A stretch of DNA of 64,000 nucleotides. Source: Solidesulfovibrio carbinolicus. GTDB taxonomy: Bacteria > Desulfobacterota > Desulfovibrionia > Desulfovibrionales > Desulfovibrionaceae. Position 1 is the stretch's first letter; every line of letters begins with the position of its first letter. A program made the translations under genes and the position numbers. The stretch is taken from the NCBI RefSeq assembly GCF_004135975.1, contig NZ_CP026538.1, positions 1,984,001 to 2,048,000 on the forward strand, given 5' to 3'. Under the pieces are notes generated by a model that saw only the letters and a program-made list of their open reading frames with translations, did no database searches and had not been told where the DNA came from. Shown piece by piece: positions 16,973 to 25,320 of the stretch.

Positions 16973-17003
16973 TTGACATCGGATAGTTGGTGAAGTATAT
17001 GAT
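16973..17003 (+). promoter_or_regulatory. Promoter for the effector gene
   Basis: TTGACA at 16973-16978 is followed by TATATG after 17 bp (or TATGAT after 19 bp). It lies outside the 62-bp inverted repeat and points into the gene at 17042, so whichever orientation the intervening segment has, the sequence next to this promoter would be transcribed. Confidence 0.65.
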
Positions 17004-17017
17004 TTTGTATTAATGAA

Positions 17018-17079
17018 TTTGCAGGATAACTAGGAATTATCATGGAATTACACTATCCCCGTGACATTGCGCGTAGTTG
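17018..17079 (+). repeat. Left arm of perfect 62-bp inverted repeat
   Basis: Starts TTTGCAGGATAACTAGG, contains the effector start codon at 17042 and ends GCGTAGTTG. It is identical over 62 bp to the reverse complement of 19307-19368. Beyond 17079 similarity to the right side continues but with many small gaps. Confidence 0.95.
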
Positions 17080-18382
17080 GCGAGAATACAATAAGAACAC
17101 CTGTTTCTTTTTAATGCCGTTTAAAGACAAGTTTCGAAAGGTATACTCTTCTATATTACAAGAACTAAAGAAAATAGGATTCTACTGCACGAGGGTCGAC
17201 CTAGAAGATCAAGAAGGTGCTATAATCAATAGAATTGTCAAAGGAATAATAAGCTCTCATTTTGTTGTTGTCGATCTCACAGATCAGAATTCAAACGTCT
17301 TTTATGAACTCGGATTGTCTCACGCTCTAAAAGACAGCCAAAATGTAATATTAATATCTCAAAGCATGGACTTCGTTCCGGCGGATATAAAACATCTTAG
17401 GGTTATAGTGTATAGTCTTGATGATATGTTTGAACTTGTAGATAGAGTAAGGCAGCATGTTGAAAAATACATGCATGGATTTGATATAAAGCTTTCAATA
17501 AGACAGCAGTACGGACACTTGTTTTGCAATGAAAACGCTTCTTTTGAAATAGAGGATTTTTTTTCACCACTGATTGTTGAATACCCCAAAGTATTGCTGC
17601 CGCTTGTCCATAAAAAGCACGATCCATCTCTTGGTTGGCACGACATTATGGGGTGCTTCTTTAAGATAAGAAATGGAATTGGATACAACATCAAGACGAA
17701 TAGACCCATGGCGAGGGCTATTACAGCCGTATACATAGATATGCTCATTTTGTATCAAGACATATCTGAGATAAAAAGCGAAATATTGCAGGCTTTAAGT
17801 CGAGAAGAAATAGTAGGCGGATTTTCGGAAAGAGAAAAACTGGATCAAGTGATTAATCTTGTATTTAAACTTGTTACAATAGACTCCATCAAGCAAGAAG
17901 CTATCGACTGGATAATAAAATACCTGTCCAGACCAAAGGTGGCCGGGGTGGACTTGGCAAGAGCACGGGTGGAAGAGTTTGTCATAAAGGAAAATGCACA
18001 TGAGCTTAATGCCCAATTGACCAAAGTGTTATCTTCTCCGGTTGATTTGCAGCGTGAAAATATTTCTGATATACTCGGGGAAATAGGCGATCCGAGTTTT
18101 GTCAGTCCGCTAGAAAATGCACTTGCGATTGAGAAAAACTATTATGCAGCTCGGAGCATAATAACAGCTCTTGGGAAAATTGCCATTCCAGAAAGTGGAG
18201 TTCGAATACTGTCATGGATAAAAGTACATTCAAATTCTATCGTCACACAAAATAAAGAATTTGTTTTTCAGTATTCTGGTTTGGCTTTGTCCTCAATTGA
18301 TTATAAAAACGGAACTACCTACGTTGATCAACTGAATGCTATTTTAGCATCGCTTCCAGGGTCTCGCACGGTACAAGAATAG
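17042..18382 (+). CDS. TIR/nucleoside-deoxyribosyltransferase-like effector with HEAT-like repeats
   Basis: 446 residues, AT-rich. Residues ~18-125 form a Rossmann-like domain: CFFLMPFKDKFRKVYSS, VVVDLTDQNSNVFYELGLSH (Asp78, Asn85, Glu89) and NVILISQS. This pattern is shared by nucleoside 2-deoxyribosyltransferase-like and TIR-like nucleotide-processing domains found in antiphage effectors. Residues ~340-400 look like HEAT repeats (ILGEIGDPSFVSPLENAL, ALGKIAIPESGV). The middle is unknown. An abortive-infection role is inferred only. A GGAAT-type weak ribosome binding site lies in the inverted repeat; the 3' end overlaps a minus-strand glycosyltransferase remnant by 44 bp. Confidence 0.7.
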   Translation: MELHYPRDIARSWREYNKNTCFFLMPFKDKFRKVYSSILQELKKIGFYCTRVDLEDQEGAIINRIVKGIISSHFVVVDLTDQNSNVFYELGLSHALKDSQNVILISQSMDFVPADIKHLRVIVYSLDDMFELVDRVRQHVEKYMHGFDIKLSIRQQYGHLFCNENASFEIEDFFSPLIVEYPKVLLPLVHKKHDPSLGWHDIMGCFFKIRNGIGYNIKTNRPMARAITAVYIDMLILYQDISEIKSEILQALSREEIVGGFSEREKLDQVINLVFKLVTIDSIKQEAIDWIIKYLSRPKVAGVDLARARVEEFVIKENAHELNAQLTKVLSSPVDLQRENISDILGEIGDPSFVSPLENALAIEKNYYAARSIITALGKIAIPESGVRILSWIKVHSNSIVTQNKEFVFQYSGLALSSIDYKNGTTYVDQLNAILASLPGSRTVQE

Positions 18383-18905
18383 CGTGTCCATCTCCTTCGT
18401 AGACTCCAAAAAAATGATTCACCTGAAAATAGTACCCTCTATTTTTCTGAACATCCCCAAAAGCTGCCTCATTGTTCACCAAGGGAGCCTCGGTCATTGC
18501 TGAATGTGTCAAATGGACGACGTTAATCGGTAATTCGCATAACAATTTTGAACTACAACCGTTCATGCAGAGACGCATCATGAGGTCGGTGTCCTCAAAT
18601 CCATAAACTTTATAAGCATCGTCAAACATGCCGCAGTCTCTGAGTACTTGCTTTTTAACGACCCCAAAGTTTCCTATAAATGTAAATTCATTCAGGTCAC
18701 GAAATCCAAAGGCGCGACTAATCCCTTTGGGTAAAATAGAAATATTTTTTATACGAAGCATTGGTATCACCACTGGGAGGGGTATACATCCTATGCTTCG
18801 CTGATGATCTAGTCGTATACAGATTACACGCCACCTTCCGATCCGTATATTTCTCCGCACGCAAATCGTATCTCAATAGAACAGAACACGCGAAACACAC
18901 TGATG
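18339..18905 (-). pseudogene. Family 2 glycosyltransferase, broken N-terminal part
   Basis: The 3' part (18339 to about 18730) encodes a clean C-terminal domain of the Glyco_transf_7C type: FIGNFGVVKKQVLRDCGMFD, then YKVYGFEDTDLMMRLCM and a terminal segment ending LEAMLK. Upstream, roughly 18750-18900, the reading is in another frame (YDLRAEKYTDRKVACNLYT), so at least one frameshift breaks the gene and the N-terminal nucleotide-binding domain is missing. Its tail overlaps the effector gene tail-to-tail. The frameshifts lie in the same low-fidelity stretch as the effector copy next to it. Confidence 0.65.
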
Positions 18906-18909
18906 GATT

Positions 18910-19344
18910 TCCAATCACAAAGCCGTGCAACAAATGATCGTGCTATACAAGCCAGCTACTGTATTCAACACAGTGGAAAATTCTATTTCAGAGCGTTTCA
19001 TTGCAAAACAAGTTTACTGCTTCTTATTGGCTTATATCAAATCCATGCATGTTTTTTCACATGCTGCCTTACTCTATCTCAAGTCAACATATCATCAGAC
19101 ATACACTATAACCTAAGTTTTTATCCGCCAACGAATGGAGATATAATATTACTTTGGCTGTCTTGAGCTACAACCGATTATAGCAATTCTGATCTTAGTC
19201 CTGACGCCTTGATTATGACCCTATCTTCTAACGCCTCGTGCATAGAATATTAGTTCGAAAGCGAGTATCTTTCGAATTGCAAACGGATTCTCTTATTGTA
19301 TTCTCGCAACTACGCGCAATGTCACGGGGATAGTGTAATTCCAT
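18910..19344 (-). pseudogene. Inverted, deletion-riddled copy of the effector 5' part
   Basis: Reverse-complement alignment by eye to 17042-17640 is continuous: for example GTTTCATTGCAAAACAAGT, ATATCAAATCCATGCATG and ACATGCTGCCTTACTCTATC occur in both. Differences are mainly deletions of one to four bases plus one of about 50, with few substitutions. The start codon (19344-19342) and first 38 bp are intact, then a single missing base after 19307 shifts the frame. It lies directly downstream of the recombinase gene on the same strand. See findings for the alternative that this is sequence error. Confidence 0.85.
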
Positions 19345-19368
19345 GATAATTCCTAGTTATCCTGCAAA
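19307..19368 (-). repeat. Right arm of perfect 62-bp inverted repeat
   Basis: Identical to the reverse complement of 17018-17079. It includes the last three codons and stop of the recombinase gene (Phe-Ala-Gly-stop, 19357-19368), so recombination across the repeats would leave the recombinase coding sequence unchanged. Confidence 0.95.
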
Positions 19369-20280
19369 CCCTCCCCTGGGGTGGCACCGAGCAACAACCC
19401 GCCTTTGGGCTTCTTCACTGACGTGAGCATAAATCTGTGTCGTCGTGATGGAGCTGTGTCCAAGGAAATGCTGGATGAAGCGAATGTCCGCGCCGTTCTC
19501 TAAAAGCATTGTGGCGACCGTATGCCGAAACATGTGCGGCGTGATATTTGCCAGTATGAACGATTCTTTTATGTATTTCTTTGTAATATTTCGAATTGAT
19601 TGCTCTGACAACCTGTTTCCATCTCGGTTTCTAAAAAAGAAACCTCCGGATTCCGTGTCGGCTGAGTGAATGTTTATGTATTCATTTATCACATTTATAG
19701 TTGGATCTCCACAGATCGGTATTCTTCTGTCTTTGTTGCCTTTGCCAGTAAGGTGAATTACTTCGCTCTCAATGCTGATTTGATCATTTGTTAGATTTGA
19801 TATTTCAGATACTCGCATCCCTGTTGAAAATAGTAGTTCAATAATACACAGGTCGCGGATGAACCTCTTGTAACTCTTAGCATTCTTTTCGGAGTCGTTT
19901 CTTTTTGTGTGCATGAAATCCATGAGTTTGTTGAGATCAGTCTTTGTTATGACGCGAGGAAGTGTCTTTTCTCGTTTTGTTGAAATTTTCAAGTTCTGCA
20001 TGGGGGATTGTTTTGTTAATTTCGATTCTTTTAAATACTTAAAAAACAATTTTATAGCTATTAATTTTCTTTTGATTGTCTTTGGCTTGTTGTTGATTTG
20101 TAGTGATGCAAAGTACTTTCGTATGTGCTCTTTGGTTGTCTTGGTCATGTCCAAGCCGTATGTTGTTTTGATATGATTCTCCAAAAGAGCTATATCGTAT
20201 TTGTAGGCCTTCAGCGTATTGTCGCTCACGCCCTTCTCATATTTGCAATAATCAAGATAGCGAAAAATGATGTTCCCCAT
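19357..20280 (-). CDS. Tyrosine recombinase (XerD/integrase-like)
   Basis: 307 residues. A SAM-like core-binding N-terminal domain (residues ~1-95) precedes the catalytic domain with Arg156 (FSTGMRVSEI), Lys180 (TGKGNKDRR), His249-x-x-Arg252 (PHMFRHTVATML), His275 (FLGHSSITT) and nucleophile Tyr284 (TQIYAHVS): all catalytic residues are present. I chose the ATG at 20280 after GAGGGGGAG rather than the in-frame GTG six bases earlier. It is AT-rich, unlike its GC-rich neighbours. The 3' end lies inside the inverted repeat, suggesting it acts on that site, though it could equally be a plain integrase of the island. Confidence 0.9.
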   Translation of the reverse strand: MGNIIFRYLDYCKYEKGVSDNTLKAYKYDIALLENHIKTTYGLDMTKTTKEHIRKYFASLQINNKPKTIKRKLIAIKLFFKYLKESKLTKQSPMQNLKISTKREKTLPRVITKTDLNKLMDFMHTKRNDSEKNAKSYKRFIRDLCIIELLFSTGMRVSEISNLTNDQISIESEVIHLTGKGNKDRRIPICGDPTINVINEYINIHSADTESGGFFFRNRDGNRLSEQSIRNITKKYIKESFILANITPHMFRHTVATMLLENGADIRFIQHFLGHSSITTTQIYAHVSEEAQRRVVARCHPRGGFAG

Positions 20281-20296
20281 GATCACTCCCCCTCGG

Positions 20297-20330
20297 ACAA
20301 AAAAAAGAGCACCAGAGGCGCTCTTTTTGT
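20297..20330 (-). terminator. Rho-independent terminator (usable on both strands)
   Basis: AAAAAGAGC / GCTCTTTTT stem with a 9-base loop at 20302-20328; T-runs lie on both strands. On the minus strand it would end transcription from the secreted-protein gene at 20392 before the recombinase start. Confidence 0.8.
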
Positions 20331-20391
20331 CGATAGCAAATAAGTAGCCTATGCCGGCAAGAGCCGGCTTCCTAGAACCTGTGAAATTCCG

Positions 20392-20724
20392 TCAATTGCC
20401 CTTGGCCGGCGGCGCGGCTTGCTCACCCTTGGCGTCCTTTTTCTCGCGCTTGGGGCGTACGTACCCTTTATACTTGTCTTCGATCTTGGTCTTTTCCTTG
20501 GCGAACACAGCCGCATCCTGGGCATGCTCCTTTTCCACCCAGCTCCGGTAGCGGGCTTCGGCCGCATCGGAACGGGCCGAAGCAGCCGGAGCCGGCGCGG
20601 GCTTGGCCGGAGCGGTCGCCGGATTGTCCCCGGCGGGGGCGGCAGGCTGTTGCTGCCCAAAGGCGGCAGGAGCGCACAAACAAAGGGACAGAGCCAAAAA
20701 CGCCGACGCGGCGGGTATACGCAT
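20392..20724 (-). CDS. Secreted Ala/Pro-rich protein of unknown function
   Basis: 110 residues: a signal peptide (LALSLCLCAPAAFG), an Ala/Pro-rich low-complexity linker, then a charged helical region with RYRSWVEKEHAQDA and KEKTKIEDKYKGYV, and a Lys/Ala tail. It should be periplasmic. I do not recognise the family. It stands alone, with the bidirectional terminator about 60 bp downstream, and its GC content is that of the core genome, so it marks the right edge of the AT-rich island. Confidence 0.65.
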   Translation of the reverse strand: MRIPAASAFLALSLCLCAPAAFGQQQPAAPAGDNPATAPAKPAPAPAASARSDAAEARYRSWVEKEHAQDAAVFAKEKTKIEDKYKGYVRPKREKKDAKGEQAAPPAKGN

Positions 20725-20886
20725 GCATTCTCCTGGGCGGCCATGACAGGACCGCGAACTGCGAGCCGGACATAATCATATTTTCCCTGGCCCGGCAATG
20801 GCGTTCGGTTACGCAGGCCTGGAAAAACCCTGGAAACCGTGCCGTACGCCCTGGCTTTTCAAACCAGGATCGTCTAGATTGAAGCA

Positions 20887-22515
20887 ATGTGGGATCCTGT
20901 TGCCGCCCGGGCCGATCCGGCGCTCTTTGGGGCCATGGCCGACGCTTCTCCGGATCTTTTTTTTTACAAGGATTCCGGGCTGATCTATCGGTATGCCAAC
21001 CATTCGTTTTGTTCGCTTTTCGGCATCGATGCCTCGGATATACTGGGTCGAACCGATGATGAAGCCTTTCCGCAGCCAAGCGCCAGACGGCATCGCCAGG
21101 CCGATCTGGCCGTGCTTGCTTCCCGCCGCTCCCAGACGTTTGAATATGTTGTTGAGCGCGGCGACCGCTCGGTCTGGCTCCAAGTGCTCAAATCCCCTGT
21201 TCTGGGGACGGACGGCGCGGTGGAAGGCATTTTCTGCGTCGCCCGCAACATCACCGCCAGCAAAGCCGCCGAAGATCAAAACCGCCGGGCGGTGGCCGTT
21301 CTGGAACGCGACGCCATCGACCGGGAAAAGGAGTTGCGCCGCACCAACGAGGAGTTGCGCCGCCAAGCCGCCAAACGGCTCAAAGCGGAAAAAGCCTTGG
21401 AAGAGTCGCACCGAAGCCTCAATTGCATCTTCGAAAACAGCCCCATCGGCATTGCCTTTGTCACGGACCGCATCGTGCGCCGGGCCAACCCCCGTTTTCA
21501 TCAGCTCTATGCCTTGGAGCCAGGTCAGGCGGTTGGCTTGCCGACGGCGGATTTTTATCCCGACGCCGAGGCCTACGAGAGCTTTGGCCGGCACTACTAT
21601 CCGGCGCTGGGAGCGGGCGAGCGGGTGGATGTGGTGCGCGTCATGCGCCGCCACGACGGCACGGAGTTCTGGTGCCGCATCATCGGCCAGGTTCTGGATG
21701 CCGCCAGGCCCCAGGACGGCTCCATCTGGCTTATGGAAGACGTCACCGAGCGCCGGCTGGCCGAGGAGGCGACCCGGGCCGCCGAGCGCCTCAAACGCGA
21801 ATTCATGGACAACATGTCCCACGAGATACGCACGCCCTTAAACGGCATCCTGGGCATGGCCGAGGTGCTGTCGGCCGGGCTTACCGACCCGCAGCAGCAG
21901 GAGATGCTTGAGACTCTCAAAGACTCCGGGCGCGCCCTGGCGGCATTGCTGGAAAATGTTCTGGATTTCGCCCGGCTCGACGCCGGAGACGTGGTCAGCC
22001 GGCGCGCGGCGTTTTCCCTGGTCAACCTGATCGAGGGCGTGGCCGCTTCCTTTGCCGGCGCGGCCATGCAAAAGGGCCTGCATCTGTCCTGGCGCGCGCA
22101 GCCGTCAACGCCGGAACTCGTGGTCGGCGACGGCGGCGGCTTGCGTCAGATCCTGGCCGCTCTGGTCAGTAACGCCGTGAAGTTCACCGACGCCGGGGCC
22201 ATCGAAATCGTGGCCGAGGCCCAGCCTTCCTTGGCCGCGTCCCGTGACGCCCAGGCAATGGTTTGGGTGAGTCTGGCTGTGCATGACACCGGCATCGGCT
22301 TGTCCCCCGACCAGATCGAATCCATCTTTGAACCGTTTCGCCAGGTGGACGGCAGCAAGACCAGGCGCCATGGCGGCGCGGGCCTGGGGTTGGCCATTGC
22401 CGGCAAGCTGGCCGCCGCCATGGGCGGCGAACTTGCCGTGGAAAGCGAACCGGGCCGGGGCAGCGTTTTTCGTTTTACCGCGCCTTTCGAAGTCTACACG
22501 GCTGCCGATTCCTGA
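20887..22515 (+). CDS. Soluble PAS-PAS sensor histidine kinase
   Basis: 542 residues without membrane segments. Two PAS domains (about 10-125 and 185-300) are joined by a charged coiled coil (residues ~130-185). The HisKA box NMSHEIRTPLNGILGM holds His312. The HATPase part has LVSNAVKFT (N box), VHDTGIGLSPDQIESIFEPF (G1/F) and GGAGLGLAIAGKLA (G2). It autophosphorylates on a cytoplasmic cue and donates to an unlinked response regulator, since no receiver domain or regulator gene adjoins it. The ribosome binding site is weak (TTGAAGC), so the start is less certain. Confidence 0.9.
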   Translation: MWDPVAARADPALFGAMADASPDLFFYKDSGLIYRYANHSFCSLFGIDASDILGRTDDEAFPQPSARRHRQADLAVLASRRSQTFEYVVERGDRSVWLQVLKSPVLGTDGAVEGIFCVARNITASKAAEDQNRRAVAVLERDAIDREKELRRTNEELRRQAAKRLKAEKALEESHRSLNCIFENSPIGIAFVTDRIVRRANPRFHQLYALEPGQAVGLPTADFYPDAEAYESFGRHYYPALGAGERVDVVRVMRRHDGTEFWCRIIGQVLDAARPQDGSIWLMEDVTERRLAEEATRAAERLKREFMDNMSHEIRTPLNGILGMAEVLSAGLTDPQQQEMLETLKDSGRALAALLENVLDFARLDAGDVVSRRAAFSLVNLIEGVAASFAGAAMQKGLHLSWRAQPSTPELVVGDGGGLRQILAALVSNAVKFTDAGAIEIVAEAQPSLAASRDAQAMVWVSLAVHDTGIGLSPDQIESIFEPFRQVDGSKTRRHGGAGLGLAIAGKLAAAMGGELAVESEPGRGSVFRFTAPFEVYTAADS

Positions 22516-22586
22516 CCGCCACGTCCCCTGCCTGACGCGCCTGTTGGTTCCCCTTTGTCCAGAGGGGGCGACGGGCCGCGTCCTTT

Positions 22587-23231
22587 TTACAAGACGAGTT
22601 GGGTGGGCTGGCCCGGGCCGGCGCTGGCGACCAGCCCCGGCGGCGGTTCCAGGGCGAGCAGGGGGGCGACGTCGGCCGGGGCCGAGCGGAGCGGGTCCAG
22701 CCAGTCGGCCATGGCTGCCGGCGGGACAATGAGCGGCATGCGGTCGTGGACCGAGGCCGCCGCCCCAACCGCCGGCCGGGTGAGGATGGCGACGGTGTCC
22801 TTGACCTCGCCGGCGGCGGTGACGGCCCGCTCGTAGAGCGCGCCCAGGGCCAGCACCGGCCGGCCCGGGATGCTCAGGAAAAATCTGGTCTTGCGTCCGC
22901 CGGCGTCGCCGCGCCATTCGAAATAGCCGCTGGCCGGGACCAGGCAGCGGCGGTAGCGGGCGGCGGCGCGAAAGGACGGCAAGGTCAAGGCCGTCTCGCT
23001 GCGCGCGTTGATCATGGGCCGGGTTTTGGTCGAATCGGCCAGGAAAACCGGCACGAATCCCCACCGAAAAAGCCCGGCCATGCGCCGGCCCGATTCCCGG
23101 GCCGTGAACACGGCTTCAATGAGCTGGGAAGGGAAGATTTCCGGCCGAGACGGGACATCGGGCAGGTCCGGCACGCCCAGGGCTTCGGCTAGGAGCCGGC
23201 GCGGCACGGCCAAGGCGAATCGTCCGCACAT
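22587..23231 (-). CDS. SRAP/HMCES-type abasic-site processing protein (YedK family)
   Basis: 214 residues starting MCGRFAL, so after Met removal the catalytic Cys is residue 1, as required for the thiazolidine crosslink to abasic DNA. Conserved motifs: RPMINARSET, CLVPASGYFEW (active-site Glu) and SVHDRMPLIV (His). The family shields abasic sites in single-stranded DNA and has autoproteolytic activity. The ATG at 23231 follows GGAGGGA; upstream in-frame extension would bury the catalytic Cys, so it is rejected. A perfect palindrome lies 86 bp upstream. Confidence 0.92.
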   Translation of the reverse strand: MCGRFALAVPRRLLAEALGVPDLPDVPSRPEIFPSQLIEAVFTARESGRRMAGLFRWGFVPVFLADSTKTRPMINARSETALTLPSFRAAARYRRCLVPASGYFEWRGDAGGRKTRFFLSIPGRPVLALGALYERAVTAAGEVKDTVAILTRPAVGAAASVHDRMPLIVPPAAMADWLDPLRSAPADVAPLLALEPPPGLVASAGPGQPTQLVL

Positions 23232-23316
23232 GGCATTCCCTCCGTTTTGGGTCCGGGTTTTGCTAGCCCTGGGGAGTAAAGTGGACCCCAACGCCAGGAA
23301 ATATGGCTGATGTTTA

Positions 23317-23332
23317 AAATAACATGTTATTT
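23317..23332. promoter_or_regulatory. 16-bp perfect palindrome, candidate operator
   Basis: AAATAACATGTTATTT is a perfect palindrome in an otherwise GC-rich area, in the 182-bp gap between the divergent SRAP and HD-GYP genes. Such AT-rich dyads typically bind dimeric regulators. The regulator cannot be named from the sequence. Confidence 0.4.
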
Positions 23333-23413
23333 CAATGGAATGCATGTCTCAGCCTGGGCTAGGCCTGATCAGGGCGCGGTGTTTGACGCTGCAATTGTAA
23401 CAAAGTCAAACCC

Positions 23414-24409
23414 ATGATGTTGCCTTCCACGCCGCTGCCGTCTCCCGGTGATCCGGACGGCGAGTACCAGCCCATTCCCGTGGGCCATCTTTTCCCCCAT
23501 GCGCCGGGGGATTTCCAGGTTTTTTTGCGCCATGGCGACAATCTTACCCTGTTTGCCAGGGTCGGCGAGGCGGTCACCGGGCTGCGCCGCGAAATGCTCG
23601 CCGATTACGGCGTGCGCACGGTCTACATCCACCGCGATGAGCGGGAGCGCTACCGGGACTACATGCGCCGCCATCTGCCCGGGGCGCTTATGGGGCCGCA
23701 TCTGCCCATCGCCGAAAAGGCCGCCGTTTTCTACCACAATTGCTGCGACATCGTGCGCGACCTCATCCGTGAACGTCTTCCCCAGGCCGTTTCCGACGTC
23801 CATGGCCGGCTGTTTGTCGGCTATGCCCGGGACAGCGTGGCCTTTTTGTGCTCCGAGGCGGGTCTGGCCCGCATGGGGGCGCTGATGGCCCATGATTACG
23901 ACGTCTACAGCCATGGCGTGCACGTTTTTGTGTACACGGTCTATCTGCTGCGTTCCCTGGGCCTGCCCCAGGGGGCCATCGTCCAGGCCGGGGTCGGGGC
24001 GCTGCTCCATGACGCCGGCAAGGAGGGCGTGGACCCAGCCATTTTGACCAAGCCGGGTCGGCTTTCCCGGGAGGAGTTCGACGCCGTGCGGGAACATCCG
24101 GTCCTCGGGGCGCGGCTTTGCCGTAGCCTTGGGCTGTCGCGTCTGGCCCAGGAGTGCATTCTCATGCACCACGAAAAACTCGACGGCAGAGGGTATCCGT
24201 CCGGGCTTTCCGGCGAGGCCATCCCGGTGCACGCCCGGGCCGTGTCCCTGGCCGACGTCTACGACGCCCTGACCTCCCGGCGCTGCTACGCCGACGCGGT
24301 CACGCCCTTCGAGGCCCTGCGCATCATGCGCCACGAAATGGCCGGCTCTTTCGATCTCGACCTCTACAAGCGGTTTGTCATGCTGCTTAGCGGCGCGGCC
24401 CTGGTCTGA
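23414..24409 (+). CDS. HD-GYP domain cyclic-di-GMP phosphodiesterase
   Basis: 331 residues. An N-terminal ~130-residue region of the type often found before HD-GYP domains (DUF3391-like layout) is followed by the HD-GYP domain with LLHDAGKEG (His199-Asp) and MHHEKLDGRGYPSGLSG, including the GYP triad, then LADVYDALTSRRCY. All metal-binding residues are visible, so the protein should hydrolyse c-di-GMP. Cytoplasmic, with no sensor domain recognised. It is divergent to the SRAP gene and may share the palindromic region. Confidence 0.9.
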   Translation: MMLPSTPLPSPGDPDGEYQPIPVGHLFPHAPGDFQVFLRHGDNLTLFARVGEAVTGLRREMLADYGVRTVYIHRDERERYRDYMRRHLPGALMGPHLPIAEKAAVFYHNCCDIVRDLIRERLPQAVSDVHGRLFVGYARDSVAFLCSEAGLARMGALMAHDYDVYSHGVHVFVYTVYLLRSLGLPQGAIVQAGVGALLHDAGKEGVDPAILTKPGRLSREEFDAVREHPVLGARLCRSLGLSRLAQECILMHHEKLDGRGYPSGLSGEAIPVHARAVSLADVYDALTSRRCYADAVTPFEALRIMRHEMAGSFDLDLYKRFVMLLSGAALV

Positions 24410-24554
24410 GTATTGCTTCCGGCGGGAGACCTCGCTAGCGTCGTGGGATACTCGCCGAAATTATCGCCGCCTGCGGCCCCAACCTTGCTGGGACACGGGA
24501 CGCCATCGGGCGAGGCTGTCCGGGGAAACCCGGCCACCGCAATAGGAGCGTTCC

Positions 24555-25271
24555 ATGCCCACCATCACGCCCCACATAGCCACGGTGCTGCCGCAGTCCG
24601 GCAAACGCTTTCATTGGCTGTTGGCCGCGTTGCTGTTTCAGATCGTGGCCTCGCCTTTTGTCGTCGGCGCGGCTTCGCTGATCCTGCAGGATTTCCTGTT
24701 TCTGGCTATCCTGCTGGCGGCGCTTGGAGCCGTCAACCATACGCCGTTGCGCCGGTTCAACAGCCTGTTGGCGTTGATTTGCTCCGCGGCGGTGGTCCTC
24801 AAATACAGCTTCCCGGATTGGTATCTGGATGTGGCGGTCAGCCTGCTTGGGGCCATGGTCATCCTGTCCACGGCCGTGGAGATGGTCAACTACCTGTCGC
24901 GGCAGCGCCGGGTGGATCTGGACACGGTGCTTGGCGGGCTGTGCGTCTACCTTTTCATGGGCGCGCTGTGGCTCATATTGTATACCCTGGCCGCGCAGTT
25001 CGACCCCCTGGCCTTCGACTTCACGGTCCACGGCCGGGATTTGTCGCTGCGTCATCGCGACAGTCTGCTGCTGTTTTTCAGCTATGTGACCCTGTTGACC
25101 ACCGGATACGGCGACGTGGTGCCGATTTCCCCGATGGCTCGCACCTTGGCCATCCTGGAAGGCATTTGCGGCCAGTTTTATCTGGTCTTTTTCATGGCCC
25201 GGCTGGTGGGGCTGCATGTGGCCGAAAAGGGCGGGGCGGCTCCTTCCCCGTCCCATTCCGAGGAAGGTTAA
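24555..25271 (+). CDS. Two-pore-type ion channel protein
   Basis: 238 residues with about six hydrophobic segments. The last pair flanks a pore loop, LLTTGYGDVVPISP, carrying the TTGYGD potassium-selectivity filter (Ion_trans_2). No RCK or cyclic-nucleotide domain follows; the protein ends in a short cytoplasmic tail. The ATG follows AGGAGCG. It would conduct K+ across the inner membrane. The 145-bp gap upstream shows no other feature. Confidence 0.85.
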   Translation: MPTITPHIATVLPQSGKRFHWLLAALLFQIVASPFVVGAASLILQDFLFLAILLAALGAVNHTPLRRFNSLLALICSAAVVLKYSFPDWYLDVAVSLLGAMVILSTAVEMVNYLSRQRRVDLDTVLGGLCVYLFMGALWLILYTLAAQFDPLAFDFTVHGRDLSLRHRDSLLLFFSYVTLLTTGYGDVVPISPMARTLAILEGICGQFYLVFFMARLVGLHVAEKGGAAPSPSHSEEG

Positions 25272-25320
25272 CGCCGTTGACGCCCGCTCCTTGGCCTCTC
25301 CCCGCAAGAACTGACCAGGC

